Positions 23,716 through 36,640 of a stretch of 64,000 nucleotides of DNA are shown here, in pieces (position 1 is the first letter of the stretch; each line of letters starts with the position of its first letter). The position numbers and the translations under genes were made by a program. The notes under the pieces are model-generated. The model ran no database searches and was not told the DNA's origin. It saw nothing but the letters and a program-made list of their open reading frames with translations. Origin of the DNA: Dermatemys mawii (Eukaryota > Chordata > Testudines > Dermatemydidae); contig ML677333.1 in NCBI GenBank assembly GCA_007922305.1, positions 20,552,792 to 20,616,791 on the forward strand. The letters are read 5' to 3'.

Positions 23716-25120
23716 GCACATCTCTGTTAAATAATGGTCAAGTGGTCATAGGGTGCACAATATAATTCTGATGAAATATTAAGGGTGCACATCATGAGTT
23801 TAACAATTGAAATGATTTTCTAAAGAGTTAAAGCTAATACGCTCTAGTATTTGTTTGTATGGAAACAGGCCTGTGCAGATTTTCTAGCTAAATGTTTGCA
23901 TGAGCTCATGTCTGAAAGTCAAGTTATAATTTACTAACAATATAGAAGACACTTTCTTGTTTCCAGACAAAAGATGGCAGTGCCATACTTGCCAGACATA
24001 GAGGCCTCCGAAATGTCTAACACTCATGTTATTATATTCAATATAGCACTTCTTGTTTTGCTTGAAGCTTAAATGTGAATGTGGGCATGTACAATGTGTT
24101 AAGTCTTTTATCTCTTCAGGTAGTTTCTTTATATTATGCATGCAAATATTTTTAAATAGAGTACAATAACTATAGTAGGCCCAATTCTCTGGTGCCTTGC
24201 AGCTATGTAGTCATTTACACGTGAGCAAAGTAGTTTTGGGGGAGGGTGTGCAAGGGAGTAGATTATGGCTCCCTGATCCTGGAATCAGTTCTATGCCATC
24301 TCTGACCCCTGTCCTGATATCAAGCCGATTTGTACCATCTGACTATGGCCCCTAAAGGGCCATGTACCAGCTGGGGATTACCAGAGCACAGTATACTCCA
24401 GCCATATCCCTGATAAGCTGCTCCATGCCCCTGACATGCCTCTAATGCTAGGTCTGGGATGGGAGTGATATAGAACAGAGGGACATAAAAACTATCCATC
24501 TGGGGACTAAGTCAGTGTATCGCCTGGAGATCAGCAAACTAGGACTCTGTCAGTCCAGCTAGGAAAGTGAATTAGAGAGTCAAGGGACCTACCCTGGGAA
24601 TATTTTGGACTTGACTCCCCTCTCACAGTTCTGTAACTCCACTGACTTCAGTGAAGTGGCTCCTGATTTACAAAGGTGTAACTTCAGAAAAGAATCAAGC
24701 TCTTTGACTCCATCTTCAGATGTTCAAATCCAGGGATAGTTAATCAAGGCAACCCAGATGGCCTCAGCTCCAGTGGTGGCACGTTGGAATGGGGGGGAAA
24801 GGTAATCAGAATTCAACCCATACAGGACTTTATGGGTCAGTCAACCTTTGCAAGCAGATAAGGAGCCAGTGCAGTCCTGTGCCAGCCATGTAGGGTGTGG
24901 GTCCAACCTGCAGATCGCAAGCCAAAGCCCCCTCAGTACCTCTAAAAGCTCAAGAAGCTGAACCCGGGGCATTTGCTGAGATATTGCCAATATGCTCCCC
25001 TCTCCTTTCACCATAAAAAATAAGTCTAAATCATCAAAGCCCAGCCACAGCCCAGGTGAGTATGTTGTGCACTGGTGAAGTTTGCAGGGAGATGGAGTCC
25101 TCCCACATTCTTACTGTAGC
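23716..25120. other. no gene; scattered relics
   Basis: Around 24600-24690 the phrases 'ccactgacttcagtgaagtg' and 'gatttacaaaggtgtaac' mark a dispersed relic. Around 24815-24870 'acaggactttatgggtcagt' and 'aggagccagtgcagtcc' recall an L2-like 3' region. Neither is certain. Confidence 0.3.
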
Positions 25121-25121
25121 C

Positions 25122-25241
25122 TAAGGTCCCAGTTCAGCAAAGCACTTAAGCACGTGCTTAAGTCCTATTGACATCAGTGGGACTTTAACATGCTTGAAAT
25201 TAAGCATGTGCATAAGTGCGTCACTGAATCTGGTCCTAAAG
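25122..25241. repeat. palindromic relic with 'agcacttaagcacgtgctt'
   Basis: 'caaagcacttaagcacgtgc' on the left and 'aagcatgtgcataagtgcgt' on the right are inverted copies around 'agtgggactttaacatgctt'. This resembles a widespread amniote palindromic miniature element. Confidence 0.6.
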
Positions 25242-25244
25242 GCT

Positions 25245-26009
25245 GAAGTAGCCCCAAAGCTGGTGCACCTCCCCCTTCATAGATGCTTGGAGATCCATTC
25301 CACCCTATCCAGACTCCCCAAATTCTCCTTCCCTCTCTAAGCAGTGAAACGTACCATTTCAGCCTTATCCTGAGTCTTCAGCTCCAGTGGGTCAGCCGGC
25401 AGAGGGGGGGCAAGTGAGCAGGATTCCTTCCATACCCATACACATTATTCACCAACAGGAAGAATCAAATTGTTCACATCTGGAGGAGCACTGAGAAAAG
25501 CTGCTATTATCAGTCAAGCAGAACCAAATAGAGACATGGGCTGAAAAATGACAACCTGCATTAAGATTGCTTTTATTCTCTGTGCACTGCTGCCAGGGAG
25601 AAGCTTACTGCATCTTGCAAATAAGTTTTAGGGATGGGGGAAGAGAGGAGGCTTCAGCATACTGACATGCCGACAGAGACAGTTATATCGCCTTGAGAAG
25701 CTACTTTTTGCAAAGCAATAGTAAGAAGATTTTTTGAATAAAAGCAGACCCATGGAAAATGCGGGGGTTGTGAACACCCATGTTCAGTTAGATTTCCATT
25801 TTAAGGAGTCTTGAATATGGAAAAATGCAATACAAGTGCTAAGAATTGTTATTACTATATATTCTTCAATAAGTCCCCGCTCACCAGTACCAGAAGCATT
25901 TGTAATGCTGAGCCTCATAAAGCACTATTACTGGTCTTTAAGATGATTCATAGGCTTGTTACCCCAGACAGAGGTATTAAAGCACAGGACTAAGTCAGTA
26001 ATTCCCACC
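25245..26009. other. no gene recognised
   Basis: The 60-codon frame at 25811-25993 has no motif. I see no repeat ends. Confidence 0.35.
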
Positions 26010-26150
26010 TTCTAATCTGGGCTTTGTTGCAAATGATCTGTTGCCTTGAGCAGTTCACCTAACCTCTCTGCCTCAGAGTCCTCGTCCGTACAATAAGGAT
26101 AGAAATATTTATTTGCTCATACCACAGCCATGTTGTGAAGATTAAATATG
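26010..26150 (-). mobile_element. MIR-type SINE relic
   Basis: 'ttgagcagttcacctaacct' and 'cgtacaataaggatagaaat' are antisense MIR phrases. Confidence 0.55.
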
Positions 26151-26374
26151 TAGAGCCAGGTTCAGACACTCTTGTTCACCCTGACATGTCCTCATTCAGT
26201 TTCAGTAATTATATTCTGCCTACCTAATACTTTCCTTGTTGTTTTAATTGGATACAGTGTCCTTCACCTCCTGTTCTAATGCTGTTGTGTTTCACCCCAG
26301 ATATGTCTGCATGTGAGTGATTCTTGCAGTCTTTTCTATATGAAAGAGATGATCTCATGGTCTGAGCACAGTAA

Positions 26375-26560
26375 CTGTAGCAAGATGCTCTTGAGTTGTA
26401 ATCCTGGCTCTGACACTTAACCTCATTTCCTCCGTTTCTTGGAGGCAATTAAGATGACAATACTTTACCTGCTTCACAACAGGGAGGTGAGAATTAGACA
26501 ACCATATTGAAGATGAAAAGTACTATAGAAATGCTAAGTATTATTATTACTATGTACACT
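26375..26560 (-). mobile_element. MIR-type SINE relic
   Basis: 'aatcctggctctgacactta' at the left and 'tactatagaaatgctaagta' at the right are the two ends of an antisense MIR. Confidence 0.6.
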
Positions 26561-26564
26561 TTAG

Positions 26565-27119
26565 AATCCTTAGGTACGAAAAGCACTTTCTATATATACA
26601 TACATGTTTGTGTTTAGTCTTTTATAGACTGGATGTTTTTCCATTTATAGAATTACTAAATAAGCATTGTGGCTATGCAGAATTATATTCACAATGCATT
26701 CTACTGTGTGATTTTTGCATCAAAAGAATTAAATGGTCCATTTAAATATGAAAAATGTGATTCCCTATCTTGAAAATACAGTCTCTCATGAAAGCACAAG
26801 AACAGATGAGTCCCAAATAAGAATGTACTGCATGGTGATGTGTTCACTCATCAGTTGTGTTTTCAGCAAACTTGGCCATGTCCCGTCACAATAATGTACA
26901 AAATAAATGAGATTTATAGGAAATATTTTCTCAGTGTGTGGACTTGGAAGGTTACTCCCACACATTCGTTACCCTCAAGGGAGCCCAGCCTTGCATTCCT
27001 CACAGACCCAAATTTCCCAGTGAGTTAAGAAAACAAGCACATACCAAAATAACATCACAAAACTATCGAGTGTCAACACTTGAGCAGAACTCAGTGCACT
27101 TAGCACAGGGCCAAAACTG
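26565..27119. other. no gene recognised
   Basis: Mixed sequence with a short TA-rich tract near 26592. No features are assignable. Confidence 0.35.
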
Positions 27120-27990
27120 AACAGTGTTGCAACCCTGCAAGCCAGGTCACAATGCCACGCACTCAAACTCAGCTTGGCTGCCCCTATGTGACAGAGGGGT
27201 GGCCAAGCCAAATTTGAGCGAATGGCGTAGTGATTTGGCATGCAGGCTCACAGCACCACTCAGGTTTGGTCTGGCCACCTCTTCATCATGACGAGGAGCA
27301 ACGAGGCCAAATTTGAGTGAGTGGTGTGGCAATCTGGCAATGCCATTCATTCAAATTTGGCCTGTGCCATGTGAATGTGGGGCAGGCGATGAGAGTGAGC
27401 ACAGCCACTGGGCAGCTGAGATTGCGGGAAGCTGCCCTAGACCAGATCAGGAGAAAAGCTGGCGGATGGGGCACCAGTGAGCAGTCAGGAAGGTCTTAGT
27501 GGCCATGCATGAGGGTCTGGGGGAGAGTTGGTGGTGGACTATGGGATGAGTGGGAAGTGTTGAGGAGAGGCAAGTGGGGGATGTTGCTGGGAGGTGAGTG
27601 AGTTGTAGGGGTTGTGGTGGGAATAGAGGCTTCTGGGGGGAATTGGGGACTGGGATGTTGGGGGTCAATGGCAGAGTTGTGGATGCTGTGACCAGTGGAA
27701 GCTGAGGTGTTGGGGGGCTGCTGTGAGTAGGACGTATGTCAGGGTTTCTGGGATGTGTGAGGTGGCTGTCAGGATAAGTGGGGGCTGTTGGAGGGTTATT
27801 GGGGCATATGTGGGGTGAGATGGACATTCAGGTATCCGTATGGGGCAGGGAGGGGCAGCAGCTGGAGCATCGCTAGAGCAGGGTTGCAGTGGTACTCCGG
27901 CTTGGCCCAGCCACCTCTCCAGCATGATAGGGGAAGGGTGACAGGGCCAAATTAGAATGGAAGTGGGAGCCCCCTGATTTCCATAATGCA
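27120..27990 (+). repeat. composite repeat: about 100-bp modules around a G-rich block
   Basis: The module with 'ggccaaatttgagtgagtgg' occurs near 27201 and 27302, about 100 bp apart. A third diverged copy lies at about 27895-27970. Between them, 27450-27880 is strongly G-skewed on the plus strand, with many GGGG runs. The minus-strand open frames (long runs of P, T and S) are a product of that skew. Confidence 0.5.
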
Positions 27991-28301
27991 CAAGGCCCCA
28001 ATCCAGCCCTGCACTCAAGTCTCCCATTGAAGTAAGTGGGAGTCATGCATATGCAAATAAAGGTACACATACTCTTAAGAGCCAGATTCTGCCTTACACA
28101 GGTGAACAGCAGGAAGGAGGAGTATGCTAGGATCCTTCTCCACCCCACTATGCTCCAGCAGCTGGGTAGGGCCACAGAGATTTCCAGTCCTCTCCCTGGG
28201 GCTTCACTCTTCCTTATCCCTATGCACAGTCAGTGGGGGAGAGGGGTGACCAGTCATGAAGAAGGGTAGGAGCTGTACCCTCTAAGGGATGAGGCAATGA
28301 G

Positions 28302-28676
28302 TAAGGCTACAATTGATAAGAAAGACGGTACTGGGTCAGACCAAAGGTCCATCTAGCCCAGTATCCTGTGACCTCCATGACTTCAGCCCACAGCAGCCAG
28401 GAGTCCCCTCACAGGGGGGGCAGCAGAGGGTCTCTGGCAGCTCCAGGCTGCTGCAGGCGGCGGGGAAACACCAGAGCTTTGAGCTGCCGATGGCAGTGGG
28501 GGCTCCCAGAGCTCTGAGCTGCCCTCGCAGCTGCCTAGCCACTGCAGGGCTGTGTGGGGATCCACAGCTGAGTTCACCATTTTGTCATTGATATTTTCAG
28601 TAAAAGTCAGGGACAGGTCACGGGCTTCCATGAGTTTTTCTTTACTAAAAAGATCCATGACAAAATCTTAGTCTTA
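28302..28676. mobile_element. hAT-like element with perfect 8-bp duplication and a nested CR1 fragment
   Basis: Both sides carry gcaatgag (28294-28301 and 28677-28684), a perfect 8-bp target duplication. The ends taaggctacaattg and caaaatcttagtctta are inverted repeats. Inside, 28317-28372 reads 'gtactgggtcagaccaaagg' and 'catctagcccagtatcctg', a CR1 3' fragment. Confidence 0.75.
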
Positions 28677-28689
28677 GCAATGAGTGTAC

Positions 28690-30109
28690 AGCCTCTATCT
28701 ATTCTCCCTCACCAAAGACTCTTCTTGAATGGCACAATCTGGCCTGCTACCCAACTCTTCACAGATATTTTTAGTCCTGAATATCATAAGTAGTTTTGGA
28801 AATATACAACAGATATCTGCTATCTCCTGTTGTAGATTATTATCCTTTGATTACTAAGCTAAGCTATAGAACATTATTTGCCATCATTCTATGCATTAAC
28901 ATGCTTTTAAGAGCCTGACACTGATTTGTCCACTGACTTCTATAGTAATTTTAGGTACACAAGCAACTGAGCAGCAGACCCTATATCTGGATCCATAATA
29001 TTCCAGCATTTAAGGGCTAAATTCTGCCTTTACTTGAACTAACAAAACCCCAATAAAGATTGTTTAATGGGAGTAAATGAGGGCATATTTTAACCTAAAG
29101 GAAGTATAAACAGCTCAAACATATGACTAGCAGGTCTCAGAATCTTTTTAGAATCTCTAAGCTGATTGCCAAAACATATGGTTCTTAAGCCTGATTTTAA
29201 TTTGTTCTAACTTCATGCAGAAACGATTTTGCAAAACTGGTTGATTTTCTACTCCGTTCACTTCTTTACAGCATATTTATTTTTTCTGGTTTAGTAAATG
29301 ATTATTTCCAGCGTATGCTGTTGCCATCTAGTGTTAAAACCAAGCAATGTACTTAAGTAATATTTTTCCATTTATTGTAAACCTAAGCACCCCTGTATAT
29401 TCCTGTTTTCAGTGCCTCTAGTTCCCTTCTAGATCTGTTCTCTCTTGGCCTTGACACAGGCTATGCTAATGAGATTTTTACAGTTGTGTGTGCACTACAG
29501 GTGAAATCCTGAACTCATTAAAGCCAATGGGAATTTTGTCATTGAAGTCACCTTTTAGCAACATCAGCACAAATATTTGTCTAAATCTTCTTCCAAAACA
29601 TTTGTCTGATGCTACTAAAATGCGACTTCATGAAAGGAGCAGGAGTCTCCAGATTCTCCAGTACTGAAATGATGAATGAATAGAATGTTGCATTTCTCTT
29701 ATGCTTTTTCACCCTCTGACTTCAGAGTTTTAAAACCCCTGAATTGCTGCCACCTCTGGGATGGATTAGAGATGCCATTACTGCCATCGTTCAGGCCTTC
29801 AATTATTGTGACTCATTTCATCTTGCTGATGCTGGATATATTTTCTTACAACCTGTATGTGAAGGCTGTGTTAGTTTATGCCACCTGCTACATTATGGAT
29901 GTACTAAATACAACTTTTAAAAAATCAGTTCAGAAGCCAGTATTGCTATAAATTTGATAGCTGTCTGCAGAGAAATGTACATAATCTCAAATTGGTTTTA
30001 ATTCAATAACTCTAGATAATATGAAAATAAAAACATTTACCCCCATACTGACTGAATCCTATTTAACAAATTTTGACTTCCCCTCTATATATTACATATA
30101 TTAATATAT
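28690..30109. other. no gene recognised (1.4 kb)
   Basis: AT-rich. A relic 'aaagccaatgggaattttg' lies near 29521. The frame at 29676-29951 is hydrophobic by chance and shows no family motif. Confidence 0.35.
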
Positions 30110-30210
30110 AGTCCTAGATTGTAAAACCAGAACAGACTATTATGACCATCTGGTCTGACCACCTGCACACATCATAGATTGCACAAAATTACCTCTTGCC
30201 TGAACTACAG

Positions 30211-30618
30211 CTGTGGTTCTCAAGCAGGGGTACACATATCCCTGTGACTACACAGAGATCTTCCAGGGGGTACATCAACTGATCTAGATATTTGCTTATT
30301 TTTACAACAGGCTACATAAACACTAGTGAAGTTAGTACAAACTAAAATTTCATACAGACAATGACTTGTTTATACTGCTTTATATATTATACACTGAAAT
30401 GTAAGTACAATATTTATATTCCAGTTGATTTATTTTATAATTATGTGGTAAAAATGAGAAAGTAAGCAATTTTTTAGTAATAGTGTGCTGTGAGAGTTTT
30501 GTATTTTTGTCTGGTTTTGTAAGCAAGTAGTTTTTAAATGATGTGAGACTTGAGGGTACACAAGACTAATCAGCCTCCTGCAAAGGGTACGGTAGTCTGG
30601 AAAGGTTCAGAGTCACCG
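30211..30618. mobile_element. hAT miniature element (408 bp) inside the CR1
   Basis: The ends CTGTGGTTCTCAAGCAGG and AAAGGTTCAGAGTCACCG are hAT inverted repeats. The flanks aactacag (30203-30210) and acctacag (30619-30626) match 7/8. The AT-rich interior has no ORF. Confidence 0.8.
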
Positions 30619-31701
30619 ACCTACAGCATAACGTTTAGAAAAATATCCAAACTTGATTTTAAAATACCAGTCACGGAGAATTCACCACAATGCTCAATAA
30701 ATTGTTCTAATGATTAAATATCCTCACTGTTAAAATTTACACCGTATTTCCAGTCGGAATTTGTCTGGCTTCAATCATTAGATTGCATTATGCCTTTGAC
30801 TACTAGACTGAAGAGCTCATTATCAATTTTTTGTCCCCCCTCTGTAGGTACTTAGAAATTGTGATCAAATCACACCTTAACTTTCTCTTTGGTAAACTAA
30901 ACAGATTGATCTCTTTGAGTGTTTTGTTATAAAGAATGTTTTTTCAAGCCTTTAATCATACTTATGGCTCTTCTCTGGACCCTTTCCAATCTGATTCCCA
31001 CATTCTTCTTGAATTGTGGACACACTGTATTCCAGTACCCCATTGCACTAGTGCCAAATACAGACATAAAAATAACCTTCTTAATCCTACTCAGATTTGC
31101 CCATTTATACATCAAAGGATTGTATTAGTCCTTTTGGCAAATGCAAGACATTGGAATTTCAATCTCAGGTTCAGCTGATTATCAAATATGACCCTCCTAA
31201 TCTTTTTCAGAGTCAGAGTCCTCCCCAGCCTGTAAGCATTCTTTGTTCCTAGATGTACATATTTGTATTTGGCTGTATTGAAATGCACAGAGTGCTTGAA
31301 TCCAGTTTACCAAGAATCAGGACCTGTCCTTCATTTACCACACCCCCACTTTTTGTGTTGTCTGCAAACTTTGTCAGTGATGATTGTAGGTTTTCTTCTA
31401 GATCACTGATAAAAACATTAAATAGTATAGAAGCAATTTCTAGAGGACCCCACTAGAAACACACCCATTCAATGATTATTCCCCATTTACAGTTACATTC
31501 TGAGGCCTTTACTTTAGCTAGCTTTTAATTCTTTTAATGTGTGCCATCTTAATTTTGTATCATTGTAATTTCTTAATCAAAATGTTGTGTCATACCAAGT
31601 CAAATCCCATACAAAAATCTAAACATATGTCAACACTATTACCTTTGTCAAGCAAACTTTTCATCTCATCAAAAAAAATATCATTTCTGACAGGACCTAT
31701 T

Positions 31702-31962
31702 TTACATAAACCCATCTTGATTGGCATTAATTACATTACTCTCCTTTAATCCTATATTGATTGAATCGCCTATCAGCCATTCCATCATTTTACCTCGGAT
31801 CAATATCAGAATGATGAGCGTATAATAACCCAGGTCATCCAATTTACCTTTTTTGAATATTGGCACCACATTTTTCTTCCAGTCCTCTGAAACTTCCCCG
31901 TCCCAAGAGTTATTAAAACTCAATATTAACAATACAAGGAGCTGTTTGGCCAGCTCTTTCAA
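31702..31962 (-). pseudogene. CR1 ORF2 reverse-transcriptase fragment
   Basis: An 86-codon open piece of CR1 ORF2 upstream of the catalytic centre. It contains LILSFNNSWDGEVSEDWKK and IFKKGKLDDLGYYT in its first half and KMMEWLI after. It is one remaining open stretch in a decayed element. Confidence 0.75.
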
Positions 31963-32199
31963 CAGTCCTGAATGCTAGTCACCTGAGATGCTGATTTCAA
32001 AATGTTTAACAGCAACTTCTAAAGTTAACATCCACCTGAGTTACTGTTCAAGCGATAAGTGTTTCATCATTATCATATGCTTACATCATCTGGTTTTCCT
32101 CCCAAATGCAGAACAGAAATATTTATTGAATACTTCTGCCTTTTCTGCATTATTGACAATTCTACCATTTCCAGCTAGGGACTAATGTGCTACTCTTGG

Positions 32200-33440
32200 T
32201 TTTCCAATAATACTTTAAAAAATGAAGGGTGTCCCAGGAGGTGAAGATAAGAACATTCCCCCTCACCTTCCCACCCCCAATAGATTCAGATTAGAAGCAG
32301 CACTGGAAGTGCACAGTGTGTGCTCTCCTATATTATTCTCCCATTTTCACTGAGCTCAGAGAGCCCCTAGGTGTGTGGTCTGCAGGGATCTGGATTTGAA
32401 ATAGGGAAGGATGTTGGGCCGGGGCAGGGCCCAGTGGATGGGGCCACCATCCATAGCATCATCATCCTAGCAAACTCGCTGAGTTAGCATTGATTTTCTC
32501 AGCACACATTTATCCGCTGACTCCTCTATAATGGTTAATTCCCTGAAGGGGTTCATGGGCAGCAGTCAGTGAAAGTGCAGCTCCTGGAGGAGCCATGCTG
32601 TCATGGAGCTGGGAGATGGCAGGAGGTGGGAACTACCTTGGGGTGCACCGTCTCCATGTGAATATACTTCACCTCCACAGACAACAAGACCCACTGATTT
32701 TGAGGGCAAAATTCTCAGTTATCTTGACACAAACCTTCCCCACTGCTGCAGAACAATGGGATAGAAATTCTACAGATGCAGACTCACTGTTCCCTGCCCT
32801 TTCCACAGCAATAGCCAGTGTAGGGAATTATGTGATTCCTCCTCAGCACCCGTAGCAAATTATTCTCCTTAATTTTGCTTAAATGCATAATATCTTTCAA
32901 GTCTGTTAATCCAGAAGATGTGATGAATCTAATTAATTGTAATTGCTGCATTTTTCAAAAGTTGAGGAATTAATATGATGGTTGAGGTTAAGGGTGACAC
33001 ATTCTAGTGTAAACATCTAGTGTAACATGTTCTGTTAAACATATTGATTTAAAAATAAGATGGATCACATACAGCAGAATCCAATTAGGGCCTGATCCTG
33101 TAGCAGTTATTTAGACAAAACTCCCGTTAACTTTAATATAGGTTTTCCTTGTTCCAGGACTGCAGAATTGGACCCTTAACCTTAAAGAGATAATAGTCAA
33201 ATCAAGAGGATTAGCTCTTGCCATCTTTTATCAAGTTGAGTGGTACTTTACTCTGTGTATAGTCTCCTGTTACTCAGCTCAAGTAAGAATGGCATATCCT
33301 GACCCAAAGTACAAACCCCCTAGCCCTTTAAGAGTTGTATAAGAGGTGCTGTGGTGAGAGAAGGAGGTGGGGAGAAGCTGGTCTGGGGCAGCCTGCCCTT
33401 TCTTTGGGTAGGCTGATGAAGAAGAGAATCCATCATTGAA
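32200..33440. other. no gene recognised (1.2 kb)
   Basis: The segment 32400-32850 is GC-richer and has an 86-codon plus frame (32595-32855) that I do not recognise. A relic with 'agggcctgatcctgtagcag' lies near 33085. Confidence 0.3.
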
Positions 33441-33444
33441 CCTA

Positions 33445-33733
33445 GAGTTTGTCTACACTGCAGCTGGGAGCACGCCTCCCAGTGTGGGTAGACAGACTCA
33501 CACTAGCTTAGCTCAAGTTAACATACTAAAAATAGCAGTGTGGACATAGCACCTCCAGCAGAGGCTCAGGCTCCCCACCCAAGCCCAAGCCTGTCTGACC
33601 CCCTAGGTCCAAGCTCAGTGGCTTGCCCAAGTCCCCACCAGAGCCATAACATCCACCAGGCTATTTCTAGCACACTAGCTCAAGTGACTGTCTGCGCTGG
33701 GAGGCATGCTCTCATCTGCAGTGTAGACATACC
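33445..33733. mobile_element. Harbinger miniature element
   Basis: The ends 'gagtttgtctacactgcag' and 'ctgcagtgtagacatacc' are inverted repeats of the GGGTATGTCTACACTGCAG type. Adjoining them, 'gcacgcctcccag' and 'ctgggaggcatgc' extend the pairing. The flanking trinucleotides (cta and ttc) are a decayed TWA duplication. The 131-codon frame at 33540-33935 overlaps it and is spurious. Confidence 0.75.
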
Positions 33734-33739
33734 TTCAGA

Positions 33740-34635
33740 GGCCAACAGACAGCTCAGAGGAGATGGGCTATCAACACAAAGTTGTCTGCCTGCTATAACA
33801 CAGGTGTGTGTGCATGTGAGTCCTCTGCCTCTCACTGGGGAGAACTATAGGCAGCATTGCTTTCTGCAGCTTCGGGGTTCCAGCTGTCCGACAGAAGCAG
33901 GACAGGTAGACAAGAAGAGAATGGTAAGCCATTAAATGTGGCTTCTGTTTCTCACCTTAGCCCTGTAAAGATGTGTTTATGCATCCTTTGGGAGGTAAGA
34001 ATTTAACCAACTCTTTGACAAATGGTATGCTCACTTAAATGGGATGGATACAAGACAAAAAATGCAATGTAATGTATTTCAGCAGCTCTAGACTGCGGGA
34101 GAACTGTATATCCAGCTGTGCTAAGTCAGTTTAAATAGCATGCCTGATGCTATCTGCATGCCTATTCACAGTTGTTTATTGGTGTTTGCTAGCATCAATT
34201 TCCTACTCTAAGGCAATTTGTTCACTTCATGCTGCTTCTCTGTTCTAATATGGCTGTAAACGAGTCAGTTTTATCTTAATGGTTTTAAAAAATAATTTAC
34301 TGTTTTGCACATTGCTGTGTTTTAAAGGAATTAATGAAGTAAGAGTGATTATCTCCTAACATTAGGAGCCTCTGACAATGGGATATACTTAACTGGCACA
34401 GTTTTCCTTTCTACCACCATGTGCCAGGAAAAGAGATTACACTGTATAGGGCCAAGGCAACTGGATTGTCTCCCCTAAAAGTTCCTAAGCTTTCATTTCT
34501 ATTTAATAAGATAGTGATTGCATATTTAAAAGCTGTGTGTAAAAATCAAATTCTAAATATTGCCAGTTGAGAGGGAGAGAGAGAAGGTATATTCAAGATC
34601 AACTGCTATAGACCTCCATTTAGGGCTAGAGCATA
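33740..34635. other. no gene recognised
   Basis: No exon or repeat terminus stands out. The sequence beside the miniature element (33290-33440 and 33740-33940) may be one older repeat split by it. Confidence 0.3.
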
Positions 34636-34705
34636 GGAATCATAGAATCATAGAACTGGAAAGACCTTGAGAGGTCATCTAGCCCAGCCCCCTGCACTCA
34701 TGGGG
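34636..34705 (-). mobile_element. CR1 3' end fragment
   Basis: 'aatcatagaatcatagaac' is the CR1 terminal repeat in antisense, followed by 'gaggtcatctagcccagcc'. About 70 bp remain. Confidence 0.8.
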
Positions 34706-34709
34706 AATG

Positions 34710-36630
34710 AGTATGCCCTGAGCTAGATGCAGAATGTATGTGTGTGGCCGCAGGGGCAGACCAGGGACTATCTGTGACTCCAGACACAATTTGGTCCTTG
34801 TTTCACCCTGGGAGCAAGGCAGAAACAAGCTTTTTAGCACCACCTGAATCTTGACAACCCTACAGCTTCCACCATTACTGAGCTAGTGTTGAATTACAGA
34901 TAGAAAGTTTATTAATTGCAACCTAAGTGTATCTTAGGGCTAGGCACTTGGCATTGAACTGCAAAAAAAATCCATCTGTGTACAATTAAGTTTATTACAT
35001 CATGAGCCTGATTTTGTTCCACTGAAATCAACGGGAAAACTTTCTACTGACCTCAGTGGGAGTGGGGTAGCTCTTATGAGTACTGGCTGCAAAGTGGTGA
35101 TTATAACACTGTAAGCAGAGAATAAGCAACTAAAACCCAAGGAGTTATTGGTGACTTTTTTATTGGACTCACAATAATAGTAAAAATTGCAGCTTTCTAC
35201 ACTCTTCAGTAGTCAGTGGGAATTTAGAGACTGTAATTAAATGGTGAATGAGGCTGGGAATAAAGATAATAAATGTATATTGTATTTCAGTTTTTAAATG
35301 TATATTTCTTTAAATGCTTCCTCGATCCAGCACTTCCAAAGGGGAACTTTATTACAGCTGCAAGAGTTTAATAGGGTTAGTAACCATAAGCTATTACTGT
35401 ATTCCTGCAGTGGGTTTTGGAGCAGTCTAATTAGCTTCACATACCATAACTCATAACTTATTTGACCTTCAGGTTTTAATTTCATTCTAATTAGAATCAC
35501 TTATCTTCATGTCTCTCAAAGAGAGACTAAAATTATTCTCAGCTTCTTCACTTTAATACCTTCAAAGCTTATCAGCCACAGGGCTTGTAAGGGAACTGCA
35601 GCTATCAGCTTGCCCGTTCTCTCTGTGCTTTCTCATCTCCAGTCAGATTGCTATTCCACTAGTGCCGCTCTCCTTCTGCAGTACTGCAAGTTACTCCTTA
35701 AAAAACAACTTCACAATGTTAGTTTATAACACTTTTTATTTCTTTTAAAGACTAATAGTCGGGTTTATATGAGTGTAAAGATCAAGTATACTTAGTCTCC
35801 CAGAGCTGTGAGGGACTGTGGGGATAGTGCACTCAGCCCCAAGGGGGAACAAGCACCTCTTTATATTTGCAAGTGAATCCTCTGGCCAATGCCCCTAACA
35901 GTGTTGAAGGGCTCAGGAATGAGCTGATCTGCTTCTCATCATTGGAGGAAAGGCCAACATAACTCTGCACCTGTCTGAGAAAGGAGGGAGTAAAAATGGG
36001 AGGGAAAGAGGCTTCAGAGTGGTTCAGTGGACTCCTGGATGGTGAGGGATGAAGACAGTGTATCTGTCTGTCATTGCATACAACAGCAATAATGCATCCT
36101 GAAAAGCATCCATGAAAACGACTCTGAAAGATACTGAGATACCTACAATGACAGCACCAGCACTCAGTGCTCTCTTTCCTCTGAAATGTCAATTGCATAA
36201 GGGGTTGTCACAAAGCCAAACAATCTGATTTTTAAAACAATTTTAAGGTGAGGTAATAAATATAACTAAGATTGTTACCTTTCCAATAAAATAAAAATGA
36301 CCAGCAGCACAAGTCTGGAGCCCACATAAAACATACATTTAGCTGCATGATATAAAAAGCATTGGAGTACTCCAAAGATAATTGTCTGAATATCAAAAAC
36401 CTAACTCTACCACCAATTTCCATGAAAGGTATTACCCACATTCATAGAGTGACAGAACTGCAAAAAACAAAAGAAATTCAGTGTAAACTACCAAGAACTA
36501 AAGAAATTATAGCCAGGAAAGAGAAGGAGTAAAATGCATCATGACTCCACATGTAGGGATAACATATTAAAGTATTAAAAATGATTTCCCAAGTGGAAGT
36601 GACTTCCCATAATTTGTTTCCCACAACTGA
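34710..36630. other. no gene recognised (1.9 kb)
   Basis: A relic with 'gacctcagtgggagtgggg' lies near 35050. The 121-codon minus frame at 35833-36198 has no motif and is not flanked by convincing splice sites. Confidence 0.35.
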
Positions 36631-36640
36631 AGTTTACATA

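Larger units (their letters stand above)
30110..32195 (-). mobile_element. CR1 LINE, about 2 kb, interrupted by a hAT element
   Basis: It starts with the antisense 3' region ('ccatctggtctgaccacctg') and runs through the antisense RT domain to 'accatttccagctaggg' near 32165. Minus-strand fragments include the RT C-terminus (30927-31115, 'MIKGLKKHSL' end) and an upstream RT piece (31702-31962) with NNSWDGEVSEDWKKN and VPIFKKGKLDDLGYY, the 'P...W...ipi.KkG...p.nyrpi' block. Stops and indels are frequent, so it is old. The hAT insertion occupies 30211-30618. Confidence 0.85.

Noticed and set aside
27447..28027. Proline/threonine-rich minus-strand frames of 120-126 codons
   Set aside because: Artefact of G-skew on the plus strand; no motif and no start or splice context.
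33540..33935. 131-codon plus frame as a gene
   Set aside because: It starts inside a Harbinger miniature element and runs past its end.
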